Assembly (NCBI RefSeq): GCF_032362555.1
Contig: NC_083506.1
Span: 7,487,501-7,551,500, forward strand
Source of the DNA: Amyelois transitella
Taxonomy: Eukaryota > Arthropoda > Insecta > Lepidoptera > Pyralidae
Direction of reading: 5' to 3'
Length of the DNA stretch: 64,000 nucleotides
The notes beneath the pieces were generated by a model that was not told the origin of the DNA, ran no database searches, and was given only the letters and a program-made list of their open reading frames with translations. Position numbers and translations under genes: made by a program. This document shows positions 48,701 through 59,542 of this stretch, in pieces; the first letter of the stretch is position 1, and every line of letters begins with the position of its first letter.

Positions 48701-51700
48701 GATCGAAAATAATACATTTCTCGTATCTTAGTAAGTAGGTAAGAACCTATAAGTATAGATAATATTAAATTTCATTAAAATAATTTGAATTAATAAAAGT
48801 TAAGGATAACGTGGGATAAGCCATTACGAGTTGTAAGAGAGCAATCATTCAATCTTCTTTACGTAGGTACAATACGATAACGTTTTGAAAATCTCGAGTT
48901 TGTAATAGCAGGCCACAGCAGACGGTGGGCGTTCGTTGCCCGCCGTCGTCCGACACGCAACAATTGCGATCGTTCAAGTGGAATCAAGTGCACTAAACTT
49001 CCATTACTTTTGTCAGTATTGCGCCTACAAGCAGACATCCGACAGCTAGGCCGTGAGAGCAGATTTCATACGAAAAAAAAGAAGAAGAAATTTCGTGTAG
49101 GAAAGCGGTCGCCTGGAACCTAAAATATGATAATAATGTTAAAGAAAATATAGCGATAGCAATAGAAAAGGTAATGCTTAGATGGTTTGGTCATGTGTAG
49201 AGAAATCAACGCAGATCGACTAGTAAAATGTAAAGGAGAGTGTGAGCGTTTGAAGGGGAAAACCTAGACGAACGTACTTTTCCCTGGGAAAAGGTCAAGT
49301 CAAGAGTGCCCCAAACCGGCGAGCATGAATATAGGAAATAATGAATGTTACAAAAAAACTGCATGGATCGTGGCAAAATGTAATCTCTCTCTCAATAAAA
49401 ATATTTCCTTTTTTTCAGGAGTTTTCGGTCGTTCATGAAGAAAGGTAAAAGAGAACCACCAAAGGAAATAGAAAAGACGAATCATCAAGCCAATGGAGAT
49501 CATTTGGTTGAATACCGAAATGCATTGCAATGTGAGTTTAAAGTAACTTTGGATATTATTATCCCAATTCCAACTAATATTGTAAATTATGCAAAAGTAA
49601 GTTAATTTTTTGACGCGTTATCTACTGAATTCAAAATTCAAATTCAAAAATTGTTTTTATTCATTATTATAGGATACTTTAATAATTGTCAAAACTTTTA
49701 GTTTCACAACATTGGTTGACGTCAAATAAATTACTTAAAAACTAAGTTTACTGCCTTCTTCCAAGGCGTCAGTGCAGAAGAAGCGGTAACAAACTCCACT
49801 GCAGCATTTTCTTTAACAACGTCAACTTCACAAATATCCAAACTTAGAATAGAATGTGGACGAGAGAATACATTGGAATCAATCTTTTATAATTATTATC
49901 GCAATAAAAACTGAAGTCCCCGTGAGGATTCGCTCAAAATCTGTATTAATTTATAAGTCAAAGCTAATTTGATTATAAATAGAACTTTTTAGAATACGTG
50001 GGATGTTAAAAGAAAATCGGAGAGCAATTGAATTTACGTAGCAAGTAAATACTTGCTATCATCATAAAATCTATTCTTGCAGATTAACAAGGCTTTATTT
50101 TGACAAAAACTGCACATCATAACCACATTTATTATTATATTACTTATTGATTCTTAAAAATAAAAAGTAAAAGGAAGAGGGTTATAAACTTAGGATTCTT
50201 CTTTTACGCGATGGGCTTACAACCTGTCACTATTTGAATTTAAATTCTATTATAAGTCAAACAGCTGAACGTGCCTATCAGTCTTTTCAAGACTGTTGTC
50301 TTTGTCTACCCCGCAAGGGATATAGACGTGAGTATATTTATGTATTACCACAAATGGTAAGGTGGTCTGCAGGAAACCCTAAACCTTATATCATGTAGGT
50401 ATATAACACATTTCCAAAGAATTCTAAGGGAGCGGCCCATCTTCTATCATATCAATTGCTTCAAATGTACTACTAAAAGCGCAAAGAGATTCGACTTCTA
50501 TACCAAGTCAGAAGCCGCTTCCAAAACACCCCTCATACATAAGTAAGACCAATGCGTTGTGTACCTAATACTAAACAATCATGGTTTCAGACTCGTCAAC
50601 ATCTGTACCGGCCCAGTCTCGCAACACAGTGGGCTCGCCCGAGCGCGCCGACCGGTACGTGTACGGCGGCTCCGTAACGCCGCTGCCTCGGTCACGCTTT
50701 CAGGAGCGACTGCGAAGCCCTAGCAACTACGACGTCAATTCGCTGAGGTACCCTTTAATTCAAAGCATTTTCCTATAAGTACGAATACTTACGCCTTTTT
50801 CTTACTGGTGCAAATTGGTTGTACCGGTAAATTAATAAGCTACCTGCCTTATACCCATGCAAATAATCTATATACCTACCAGCAATTCCGCACATAGTCC
50901 GATTACGATAAGTTATCAAAATCTTCCATTGCAAGTGTTAATTCTAAACCTAGGCGATAAGAATCACAAAAAGTTAAACTTGAGCTTGAGGATACAGGAA
51001 TTAACATAGGTCAATTCAATAATAATTTTTATGCTTATTACCTATTTAGATGTATAGTGAAGCCACGAAGACGTATGTCCAGCACTAAGATCCGCAGGCA
51101 AATAAAGAGCTAAAAGGTCCCGCATTTGTATACTTCATAACATGTACCTAACTGTTTTGCAAGTAATATTTATATTTTTCTTGGTGCATTCATTGCACGT
51201 GTATTATCAATCTATACTTTTTCAGCGCTACTCCCCGAATGGCTCGCAGCGAAATATCAGGATCGCGGCACAGCGTAGGAAGCACCAATCCTTTCGACGA
51301 TAATGAACCGGTAGCACCAGTACGCGCTCCTCGGCGTAAAAAGAAAAGGGCGGCTCCACTACCGCCGGTACCCAGCACCTCCGTCACCGCCGACGACTCA
51401 GTAAGAATTTTTACGCATTTTATTGTCATTTTGTGTCATGTCAGAGGAAAATATTTTTATCACAGATCTTTCACATTAACCTAAGATTTTTCCCTTGGTT
51501 AGATATAAATTTACTAAACTGTACCTAAAGTCATTTTCAGCGTTTCGTACCTAAAAGGAATAAACCCAATTACTCTAATGACTGGTATATATGCTGGTGA
51601 TAGCTGGGAATTTTCACAAATTATTTAGTTCCGCTGCCTCTCTAACAACACTAAAAATATGAAAATATTAGGGGTAGAGTGAGGGATATACAATTATTTT

Positions 51701-52667
51701 TTTGTATTTTTTTGCTCAACACTAATAATGGTAACTACATGTTACCGTTATGGCTTGGCCAGTTTTTTAACACATCTCGTCCGTTTTTCAGGTCAATGCA
51801 ACAACCCAACAGTCTGACTTGGAAACCAGCAGTCACAGTGTATCAGAAAAAATTGAAATCAATGAAACCGGAACCACAGATTTAAATGATATACATTCAA
51901 GTAGTCCTAAAGAAATAAAAGAAAGTAACAATGTGATAATACCCAATATCGAAGAAGAAATTGAAGATTTAAACTGTAATATTGAACTTAAAATAGTTGA
52001 AGACGAGGAAGATCAACCACGACAAGATGATAACAATTCTAAGAATGACAATGACATCATTACAGCCACCAGTTTGTCATCATTACAAGAAAAAGATAAC
52101 GAAAAAGATATCACTTCAAATACAGTAATAAAAACTGGTTCAGAAGATGATATCTTAGACAAGGTGTCATTTTCTAAGGTAGATATAATAAAATACAGAA
52201 GAAACTCTAGCGTTAATGACGACGATATACGTCTGCGGCGAGGTAACTTAGAAGATTTCCATGCACTTTCAAATAAACGAAGTAAAAGTTTAACAAATAC
52301 TTTAGATGATTCTTATGTGGGTTATGACATTAATTTAAACGAAGATAAGACGAAGGACGCAAACGATAACGACGAACCACTGAAAGTTGCCAGAAAACCT
52401 AGTATTGAAACAATGTCGAGTACAGAACACGAATTCATCGAAATAGATAGAGCCACACGTGAACTTGAAAGAGAAATAAGTAAACTTAACTCTGCTCTCA
52501 CAGAAGATGATCTATCATTTGATGTTTCGCGTCGGTCAGTTTCCGACATGAAACAATTTTTTGATAAGAACAATGCATCATCACCTAACCCAATACCAAA
52601 GCCAAGGAGAAGTCACTACGGAGACAAAAATACCTTATCGATAAATGGTAATAATATAAATACATAG
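42727..52667 (+). CDS. Uncharacterised 495-residue protein with two NPF motifs
   Basis: Exons 42727-42893, 49419-49531, 50591-50747, 51226-51400 and 51792-52667 join in phase. I do not recognise the family. The N-terminus is compact and basic (IHDYPEHLNPFREED, then IGRKLSRSNSITF and SFRSFMKKGKR). NPF occurs at residues 21-23 and 167-169 (STNPFDDNEP); NPF peptides bind EH domains of endocytic proteins. A basic-proline stretch follows (APRRKKKRAAPLPPVP), then a long acidic, low-complexity region. Near the C-terminus there is a likely helix (EIDRATRELEREISKLNSAL) and a proline/basic motif (PIPKPRRSHYG). There is no signal peptide, membrane segment or known enzyme domain. The layout recalls the linker regions of MICAL-like and EHBP1 proteins, but no CH, LIM, C2 or bMERB domain is present. 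A role as an endocytic or cytoskeletal scaffold is a guess. Confidence 0.87.
43215..43312 (-). repeat. Repeat family B copy in NPF-gene intron 1
   Basis: 'gatcgtggcaagtggaaagaggtagtctctgcctacccctccgggaaagaggcgtgattttatg' followed by a TATG microsatellite is the reverse complement of 19008-19080. Confidence 0.8.
43321..43512. repeat. Repeat family F with inverted 'gggttccgtacc' ends
   Basis: Begins 'aaaccggcttagtgagagtcggattcgcgcactaagggttccgtacc' and ends 'ggtacggaaccctaaaaaa', so its two ends are inverted. A diverged piece of the same repeat ('gggttacgtacccaaagggtaaaacgggaccctatt...cacttggccggttttt') forms the centre of each foldback element at 59758 and 60609. Confidence 0.65.
43953..44235 (+). 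repeat. Repeat family C, best plus-strand copy
   Basis: Runs from 'agctgtgcccgcgacttcgtccgcgtggaatag' to 'gaactcttcagctttataatattagtaga'. It aligns in reverse with 21905-22175 and 25425-25632. Confidence 0.75.
44236..48890. other. Remainder of NPF-gene intron 1
   Basis: AT-rich intronic sequence. Open frames at 45970-46323 and 47944-48237 are moderately long but have no recognisable domains, and codon content looks random. A GC-rich patch lies at 45590-45650 (ctcccgtgccgtcggatgtcg). Confidence 0.5.
48895..49080 (+). promoter_or_regulatory. GC-rich patch before exon 2, possible alternative promoter
   Basis: A CpG-rich stretch (cagacggtgggcgttcgttgcccgccgtcgtccgacacgc) lies 340-520 bases upstream of exon 2 of the NPF gene. 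Like the main promoter at 42440 it stands out from AT-rich surroundings. An alternative transcript starting here would lack the exon-1 residues, including the first NPF, and would need an internal start such as the Met in exon 2. Confidence 0.3.
49625..49815 (+). repeat. Repeat family E copy in NPF-gene intron 2
   Basis: 'caaaattcaaattcaaaaattgtttttattc' leads into 'acattggttgacgtcaaataa' and 'gcgtcagtgcagaagaagcggtaacaaactccactgcagc', shared with 21410-21540 and 26975-27110. Confidence 0.65.
50190..50342 (+). repeat. Repeat family A copy in NPF-gene intron 2
   Basis: 'tataaacttaggattcttcttttacgcgatgggc', then 'cagctgaacgtgcctatcagtcttttcaagactgttg' and 'ctaccccgcaagggatatagacgtgagtata', same order as 19358-19527. 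Confidence 0.75.
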
Positions 52668-54577
52668 ATTTTTCCATGGCACTGAGAGGGTAAAGAATAA
52701 AATTAAAGATAAATTGGAAATATGATAATACGATCTCAAGTTTCTAGGAATCATCCATAGAAGTGCCTTCGTTTTGCCACAAGGTTATGAAAAAAAATCA
52801 AGTAATATTTATATTATAATATTATATTTGTGAGAGTGCCTTTGTGTCATCATAAGGTAATAACATATTTCCTATTTAAAGTAATTCATGTTAGCTGACA
52901 GTCTTGAATCTAGGAGACTGACGGTTTGCCATAAAAAACATGTTGTAGTCTTTATTTGTGATAATTGCATATAGTGCAATAATATTTCCTATGTAATATT
53001 AATGATATAATGCATCACTAAAAATGTAAGAACACTTTTTTTCATAATGTATGTATATTGCAAAGTTTTCACAAACATTTGAATTTGCTGTAATTTATTA
53101 TGGTGCAATAGAGTTATTGTTTTGTGTTTATGTATTATATAGATAGTGTAAAAAATATTTTAGAGAAAAGGATATTTCCTCAAAATATGTATTTTTAAAG
53201 TGAAACACATTTACTGTTTGTAATAAATCTTAATGTACATTCTTATATGAGATAATTAATAATTAAAAAATATTTTTCCTGCCTTTTTTCTCGGGAAAGT
53301 TATTTAATTATATTCTCATGATAATTGATGTCAATAAATTGAATGTCATTTTGTGGAGGATAATACATAATTAAACATGCTTTTATTAACAACGCCACTG
53401 GTTCTATTACAATGTTACTATGTTATCAAATATTTTACTTGTTTTATCACATACATCGGAATTGTTTAAGAATATTTTGTTTCTATAAAGCAAAAACATG
53501 GAATTTGTATTTTTTAAGTTTAATTTATTGAATTTGTTCTTTACGGTCAAGGGGACTATACTCAATATATTCCGAACTTAAATATTCTTTTCAAAAGGCT
53601 TTTCAAAACTATCCGGTTCCTTGCATTTAGGTATAAAAACAAATAAATAAAAGCAATAAGTGAGTAAACCTTTAGTTATATTATATGTTTTCAATGTTAT
53701 TTGTATTTATTTATTTTTTATTAGAAACGTTGGGTTTAGAGTTTATAGTGTGTCAGTTGCACTGTCGTTGTTGTTTAATAAATATTTATCAAGTCCTAAC
53801 TCATCATTTATTTACTCGCCCTATTATTGAAGATGTCATTCTGATTTTTTTGCATTGCTTCATCCTTATTATTGTTATTCTTCCTATCCTACAAAAAGCA
53901 AATTTTCACCAGACATATAAAATATTTTCAGATAGTTATGTATCCGAAAATCTTTCCGAAAAACTGTACAAACAAAAGTAGTGTGATTATAGACTTTTTC
54001 GCTACTACTTTCACGACATAACTATACGGGCAAAATTTCGTTTTCGGCCGTATTGCGATTATATATCAGATACCTAATCGTAAGGAATAAAGACTTCATG
54101 CGTATACTAAAAGCTCCTACCCATATCTGGTGCTACTACTTCGTAAACCATAACATACTTACAGGCCTAACCTTTATTTATTCCATTGTACAATTTTGTA
54201 CGGTTATTTTAAACTGCTATTTAGTTGAAAAATAACGTTAAATCACAAATTTGATTGAATGAAGCGAATTACAGTCCGTACGGATTGAGGTTACACTTTT
54301 CGTATGTTAATGAAATAAATATACTTATTTAGTAGTAAGTTTCAAAAAATTGTAGAATCGGTCTTCGTTTTTGTTCAATTAGTGTAATAAGAGGTTTATA
54401 ATAAGTATTATTTATTTATTGTTTTAGCGTTATCAACTGATTTTAGAATAATATATTACATAGGGGAACAATAGAAATAGTTTTACGTCTCTAAATATGG
54501 CAAGGTTCAGTATATGGTATTGGCACCAACATACCATCAAAGTTTAAAATTAACTATACAAATAATTATAAACATAT
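52668..54577. other. 3' UTR and convergent spacer, NPF gene and HEATR3
   Basis: AT-rich. The left part is the NPF-gene 3' UTR up to one of two AATAAA signals (53222, 53333). Open frames at 53685-53981 and 54053-54235 are hydrophobic, low-complexity and unsupported. Confidence 0.5.
53222..53227 (+). terminator. Poly(A) signal of the NPF-motif gene
   Basis: AATAAA 555 bases after the stop codon; a second lies at 53333-53338 in 'gtcaataaattg'. Either could be used. Confidence 0.45.
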
Positions 54578-54583
54578 TTTATT
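54578..54583 (-). terminator. Poly(A) signal of HEATR3
   Basis: TTTATT on the plus strand reads AATAAA on the minus strand, about 60 bases after the HEATR3 stop codon. Confidence 0.55.
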
Positions 54584-54643
54584 TCCATATTATGTATGAT
54601 AGACTACATAAAAAATGTAAAAACATATTCACTGCATATACAC

Positions 54644-57600
54644 TTACAAATAACTAACTCGCTGCTTTTTATACTTTATAAATCTAGGCAGATTTGACAC
54701 AACCGTATTTACAAGGACTTTGTACTCCTTAGGAAGCCTTTTCTGCTGCCTTGCCTGCAAACATCAAGATATTTATGTTTAAAAGGTGGGCTTTTATCTA
54801 ATGGCTATTGAATGTATTTTTCTCTTTTTGAAATTAAGATCTTTTTATATCCAATTCATTTTAATTAAGCATTATAATGACTGGTTTTCCCTCACCCTGT
54901 GAGCATATTGAGCATCACATAAGATTCAGTGGAACATGGTGGAGATGGGGTTCCAATCTATGCACCTTGGATTGGGTAACTCGGGTAAATAGCACATGTC
55001 CAAAAGAGAATGAAACTTACCTTGTTTCTCAAACTGGGTGCCAATAAATTCAGTTTATCTACGAGTTTGACTTTAGCAGCCAATTGATCACTTTCGTCTT
55101 CAGAATATAAATCTATTAAAGTATCAATGGCTTCTGCCAACACCCAAACCTCGTTCTCTTTTTGTGCTTGATCTAATATGAATTCGGTAATCGTACAGAT
55201 GACATTGGAAGATACTTCAGTCATATTGTTCATCAATAGCAGAGCCAATATGCCAATCATTCTTATAAGATTAGACCTAATTTCAGGTATTTGACATTCT
55301 GTTATACCCATCAACATTTTCTGTAATAAAAGATATATATGTGAGATTTTTAAATAAAATTATTTATCAAATTCAAAGAAGTGTACTTCAGTCATGTTGT
55401 TCAAAAAATATTTCATGTGGCATTCTACTTTGTGGTTAGCTAGTTTCAAGACATTATTCTCACCTCTATATCAGAAAGAGCCATATCACTGAACAAGTTG
55501 CAATCATTTATATTTCCACCCTCCGTTATCTTGATTTTATCAAGAGCTGCTCTCATGACAGCTGTGGCAGACTCCAACAAATTATGATTGTCAGATGTTT
55601 GCTGGAATACCAGCTTTCCAGCATCTACCCAGATTTTATAAATTCCATTTACACCACCCAGATTTTCTAAGGGCAATGTCGATAGCATATTATTCACACA
55701 TAGTAGTGCCCGAGTTTGTAATGTATGTAATCTGAAATCATAAAAAAATTAAATATCATTATTATATTGATGTTAGTATACTTATAATTATTTTTGTAAA
55801 CCATAAACTGTGAATATTTTCTTCCTTTTGGTATTGCATGTTATTCAAAGGAAAATGGTATGAACTACTTACTTTTTGAAAATCAACTGTGATCCTTCAT
55901 ACTCTTTGAGTATCAACATGACATTTTGCGCTGGGAGCTGAGTTCTAGCCCAGACTTTTTCAAAAATATTTAAAGAAACCAGCGCTTCTAATAACTCTGG
56001 TGGCAGTTTATCTTCAACTAAAACTGTTTCATCGCCATTTTGACAATCATCACCCTCCATTTCTTCACTACTGGAGGAATCGACACCATTAAAGGATTCA
56101 TCACTATCTATAACAAAAAAGTAATATTTCAAAAATAATACAAAAAAAAACCAGTTATGTTATATGCACCCTGAAACTTGAAATACCTTTACCTTCACAT
56201 AAACAAATATTAGCAATAATCTCAACAGCACTTTGTTGGGCATCCAACACTTGGCAGACTGATTTCAATTGGCTTTCTAGAAGTTGGGCTTCTCTTCCTT
56301 TAGGTTGGATAACCTTGCCTTCTGCATTGCTCAATGGTATGTTACTTGAGACCTGATTACAGGCTAATCTATGGTCCACAGACAAAGTGTTAGCTAATAT
56401 TGAAATAACCTCATTCATGACATTTAGAGGCAATGACGAAATAATCCCACCAGAAATGTTGATAATAACACCTGCAGATAATGTTTTGATAAGTATATCA
56501 GAAGGATCTGTTCCTTCTAAAAATAAGATCATCTGTAGTTGCTTTTCAGAGTTGCTCTGTATTTTTTGCATTGCATCTGGATTATCTTCTACAGCTACAA
56601 ATAAGCATTGTAAAACAGCTGTAACTATGTCATGACCAAAAGTGGTTACGTCTAAATATCTTGAAAATATATCCAATATTCTTGATTGTCCAAGGTATTT
56701 TACGGCTAAATCTGAAAATCAAATTAAAATTACATGAAAACCACATAGAATTGGGACAATATCATAAATGAAAGCCACTTTATTATAATCAACACTATAG
56801 AGAATTTTGGAAAAACTGAAATTCATACTTAAGTGTAATTGAATTAAAATATAGGTCAACAATATCTTTTCTAGTCTATCAGTAATGGAAGTTTTATATA
56901 CAGGTGTTGGGTAAATCGTATTGGAAGTCAATCAGTATTTACTTTTCGTTCCAAATGATAAGAAAAAATAGGGATTTTAAATATGACCTTATTATTGAAC
57001 AATAACAAGAAGTTTGCCAATCCGCACGGGCTAAGCAGTGAGAGACGAATTTAAACAAGTAGACAGCGGTGGAGTCATCTCTTATATAATTGATTGTCAT
57101 TTTTACCTGACTTTAGAAGGACGCAAAAGTGAAGGTTTTTATTTCTTTTAAATTAAGTTAACTTTTTTACAAACAAATTGAAAAAAAAAATATTTTAAAA
57201 ATCATGAGTGCATACCTGAACTTTCACATAAATTAAGCATTAAGTTAGTGCATTGTACAAATGTGTCAATATCTTCATTCTTTGTTTTTGTACTAGAATC
57301 AGGAGTCCATGTTTCAGCATACTGAAAAATTTATTTTAAATAAGAATGAAAATTATCATACAATACTATTTTACCCATTACCTCTTATCACACATCCCTC
57401 AGTAATATAACACACTAGCTTCTGACCAAACTCTGTCAATGTAAAAAGTACCCTGATTCCTTGTTTATACAGTAAAAGCTCCCTATTCGCGCTTCCGTCA
57501 TTCGCGTTTTCACTATTCGCGGTTTAAAAAAATGCAACCCAATTTCTTTATTCGCGGCTAAAAATTTCTTTATTCGCGGATCTAAAATTTCATACAATAT

Positions 57601-59224
57601 TCCAATAGGTGCTTAAGGCAATATCTTTTGCAAGTGCCGTCTAATGGTACCTCCGAGCACTTTGACCTAAGCCGCCTTTGTCACATTTGCCGCAAACACC
57701 GCAGTTGGCGTTTTTGAAAATGTAAACAAACAGAAGAAAGCAACCTTATTTCTGAGAAAATAAAGTATATTTTTAAATGTTGCTGTTCCGTTCTTTGGTA
57801 AAAGCCGCTTTGCCTATTTTATTGTTTTATCTTTCACATTCGTTACTTAAAATTGTGATCGAGTAACACATCTCTACTGCTCTCTTCGTTCTTCGTAATT
57901 AATAATGTCAACTAACAAAATTGAAAAACGCGTTTTCTACACAAAAAAAAATGTGTTACTGCTTAAAGTGAAAATAGAAATGCTGGATCGTTTACGCCTT
58001 GGAGAGTATCTAGGAACGTATCCCCTATAAACCCATATAAATTACCATTCTGTATTCACGGTTTCTGTATTCGCGGCATATTTATGGAACCTATACCCCG
58101 CGAATAAAGAGATTTTACTGTACTTACAATTATCTTATATAGTTTCATTTAGGTTTGTAAAATAGATAAAGCATTAAGAGAAGACAAACATTACTTTATA
58201 TGTATAACTGCAGCAGTTACCATATTTACCTTGGACTATGTAGAATGTCATGTGCTTAGTATGATATGGTTGCAAAATTTGCCCAAAACAGTCTTAAAAA
58301 ACACAAAATGTTTGTTTACAAATTCCCTACCTCATGAAAATAGCAAGTCAGTGAAGTCATAACATCTTGCTCCATCATGGCATCACAGACTTCCATCTTA
58401 AGAGCAGACATGTTCCGCAGAGCTCCAGCAGCACCATTTCTTACTGAACTGACCGGATCTAGCAGCAATGGAGCAGCTATCTTGACCACTTCTCGACTAA
58501 TAATTTGATCTAAGTTTTCTGCCGATTCAATCAATAATGCAAATGTCTGCAAGCCACAGTACTTTTCTTCAACATTTGCTGCCTGTAAAAAAAATATTTG
58601 GAAAAAGACAGAAACATTCTCATTCTGCAGGTTCTTGCCTAGAGGGCCACTGACAGGTGCCTAAATGATTTTGTAAGGTATGGTGAGGCACTATTGCAAA
58701 ATTTAAATTGAAAATTAACCCAAGCGGTAACATGTAGTGCATCACAAATCTTCAGAGGAGCTTTCAAATTGCCTCATGAAAGAGTTATTGTAACAAAGAG
58801 ACAAAGTTTTAGGGTTTCCCATTAAAACAATAAAGGGTAGAGATAAAGCAATTATATAAGACATATCCTTTTTTGCTCCCTAGAAAGAGTCAAAACAGGT
58901 TACATACCGGAATAATATTATCAAATAATGTAAATTATCACTTTGCAATAATACAGAAGAGGGTGTAGAGTTCAGTACAGGGTATTCCTTGTTACTTTTA
59001 AGCACTGCCTTCCTACTGTATTTGTTTCTTGTAGAGACAGGGCAGATAGAAGCAGGGTTTAAGAAATTTTACTTTTAATAAATCATATTTCTAACCTGCA
59101 ACTGATCCAATACAGTCTGGATAGCATTCTCTTTAGAATCTACTGCTACTTCTTCATCATCATGATTATTTGATGCGACATTTCTTTTCGTCCTGCTAGG
59201 TTTTGTTTTCCTGACTTTTCCCAT
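54644..59224 (-). CDS. HEATR3: HEAT-repeat protein 3 (HEATR3/SYO1-like chaperone)
   Basis: Exons in order: 59096-59224, 58331-58582, 57216-57321, 56193-56711, 55873-56107, 55464-55731, 55021-55320, 54644-54754. Phases fit, giving 639 residues against about 680 in vertebrates. The start MGKVRKTKPSRTKRN matches the basic N-terminus of the family. The second exon holds the best-conserved block, LLLDPVSSVRNGAAGALRNMSA, an ARM/HEAT repeat, followed by VCDAMMEQDVMTSL. Helical repeats continue to the end, broken by an acidic Ser-rich loop at exon 5 (DSSSSEEMEGDD) like the one in Syo1. The C-terminus is basic (FIKYKKQRVSYL). Syo1/HEATR3 carries newly made uL18 and uL5 into the nucleus for 5S RNP assembly. 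One short exon between exons 2 and 4 could have been missed. The gene may share its promoter region with the candidate at 59543. Confidence 0.94.
57470..58120. mobile_element. Internally deleted pogo/Tigger-like Tc1-mariner element
   Basis: Bounded by TA on both sides (57468-57469 and 58121-58122) and by inverted ends starting CAGTAAAAGCTCC and CAGTAAAATCTCT; 19 of the first 22 bases match, and both continue into 'tattcgcg'. This end type is that of pogo/Tigger elements. A short plus-strand frame at 57905-58030 reads KVKIEMLDRLRLGEYL, like the start of the CENP-B-type helix-turn-helix of their transposases, and then stops. The catalytic region is missing. It lies in HEATR3 intron 2. Confidence 0.75.
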
Positions 59225-59542
59225 ATTGTAGTGAAGTAAGATTTTACGTAAAACAACACACCACACAAAATTAAGCCCTCACTCACGTTTTTGTTTGTCT
59301 GACTTGGTATTGGTACAATGTAGCGCATTACATTTGTGTGACTTTGACGTTGATTGACACGTATAACTTACTGAGCATGTCACATTCCTACCACCTGCCA
59401 CAACGTCTTTGCCTGCAAACGACAAGGCGTAGCTAAATCCTACTTAGTTTTACTCAAATTAATATAAATTTTGCACAAATCCTGCCAGGCGACTTTTGTT
59501 TTTTTCTTTTCCTTAATATATTCAGCGGATGTTTTCCGCAAA
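59225..59542. promoter_or_regulatory. Putative shared promoter of HEATR3 and the 59543 candidate
   Basis: The HEATR3 start codon (minus) and the candidate plus-strand ATG are about 320 bases apart, with no other feature between. Such head-to-head spacing suits a bidirectional promoter. No specific motif was identified. Confidence 0.3.

Noticed and set aside
53685-53981. 98-codon hydrophobic open frame
   Set aside because: Rich in Phe/Ile/Leu because of T-rich DNA; lies in the spacer between convergent genes and has no recognisable membrane-protein family.
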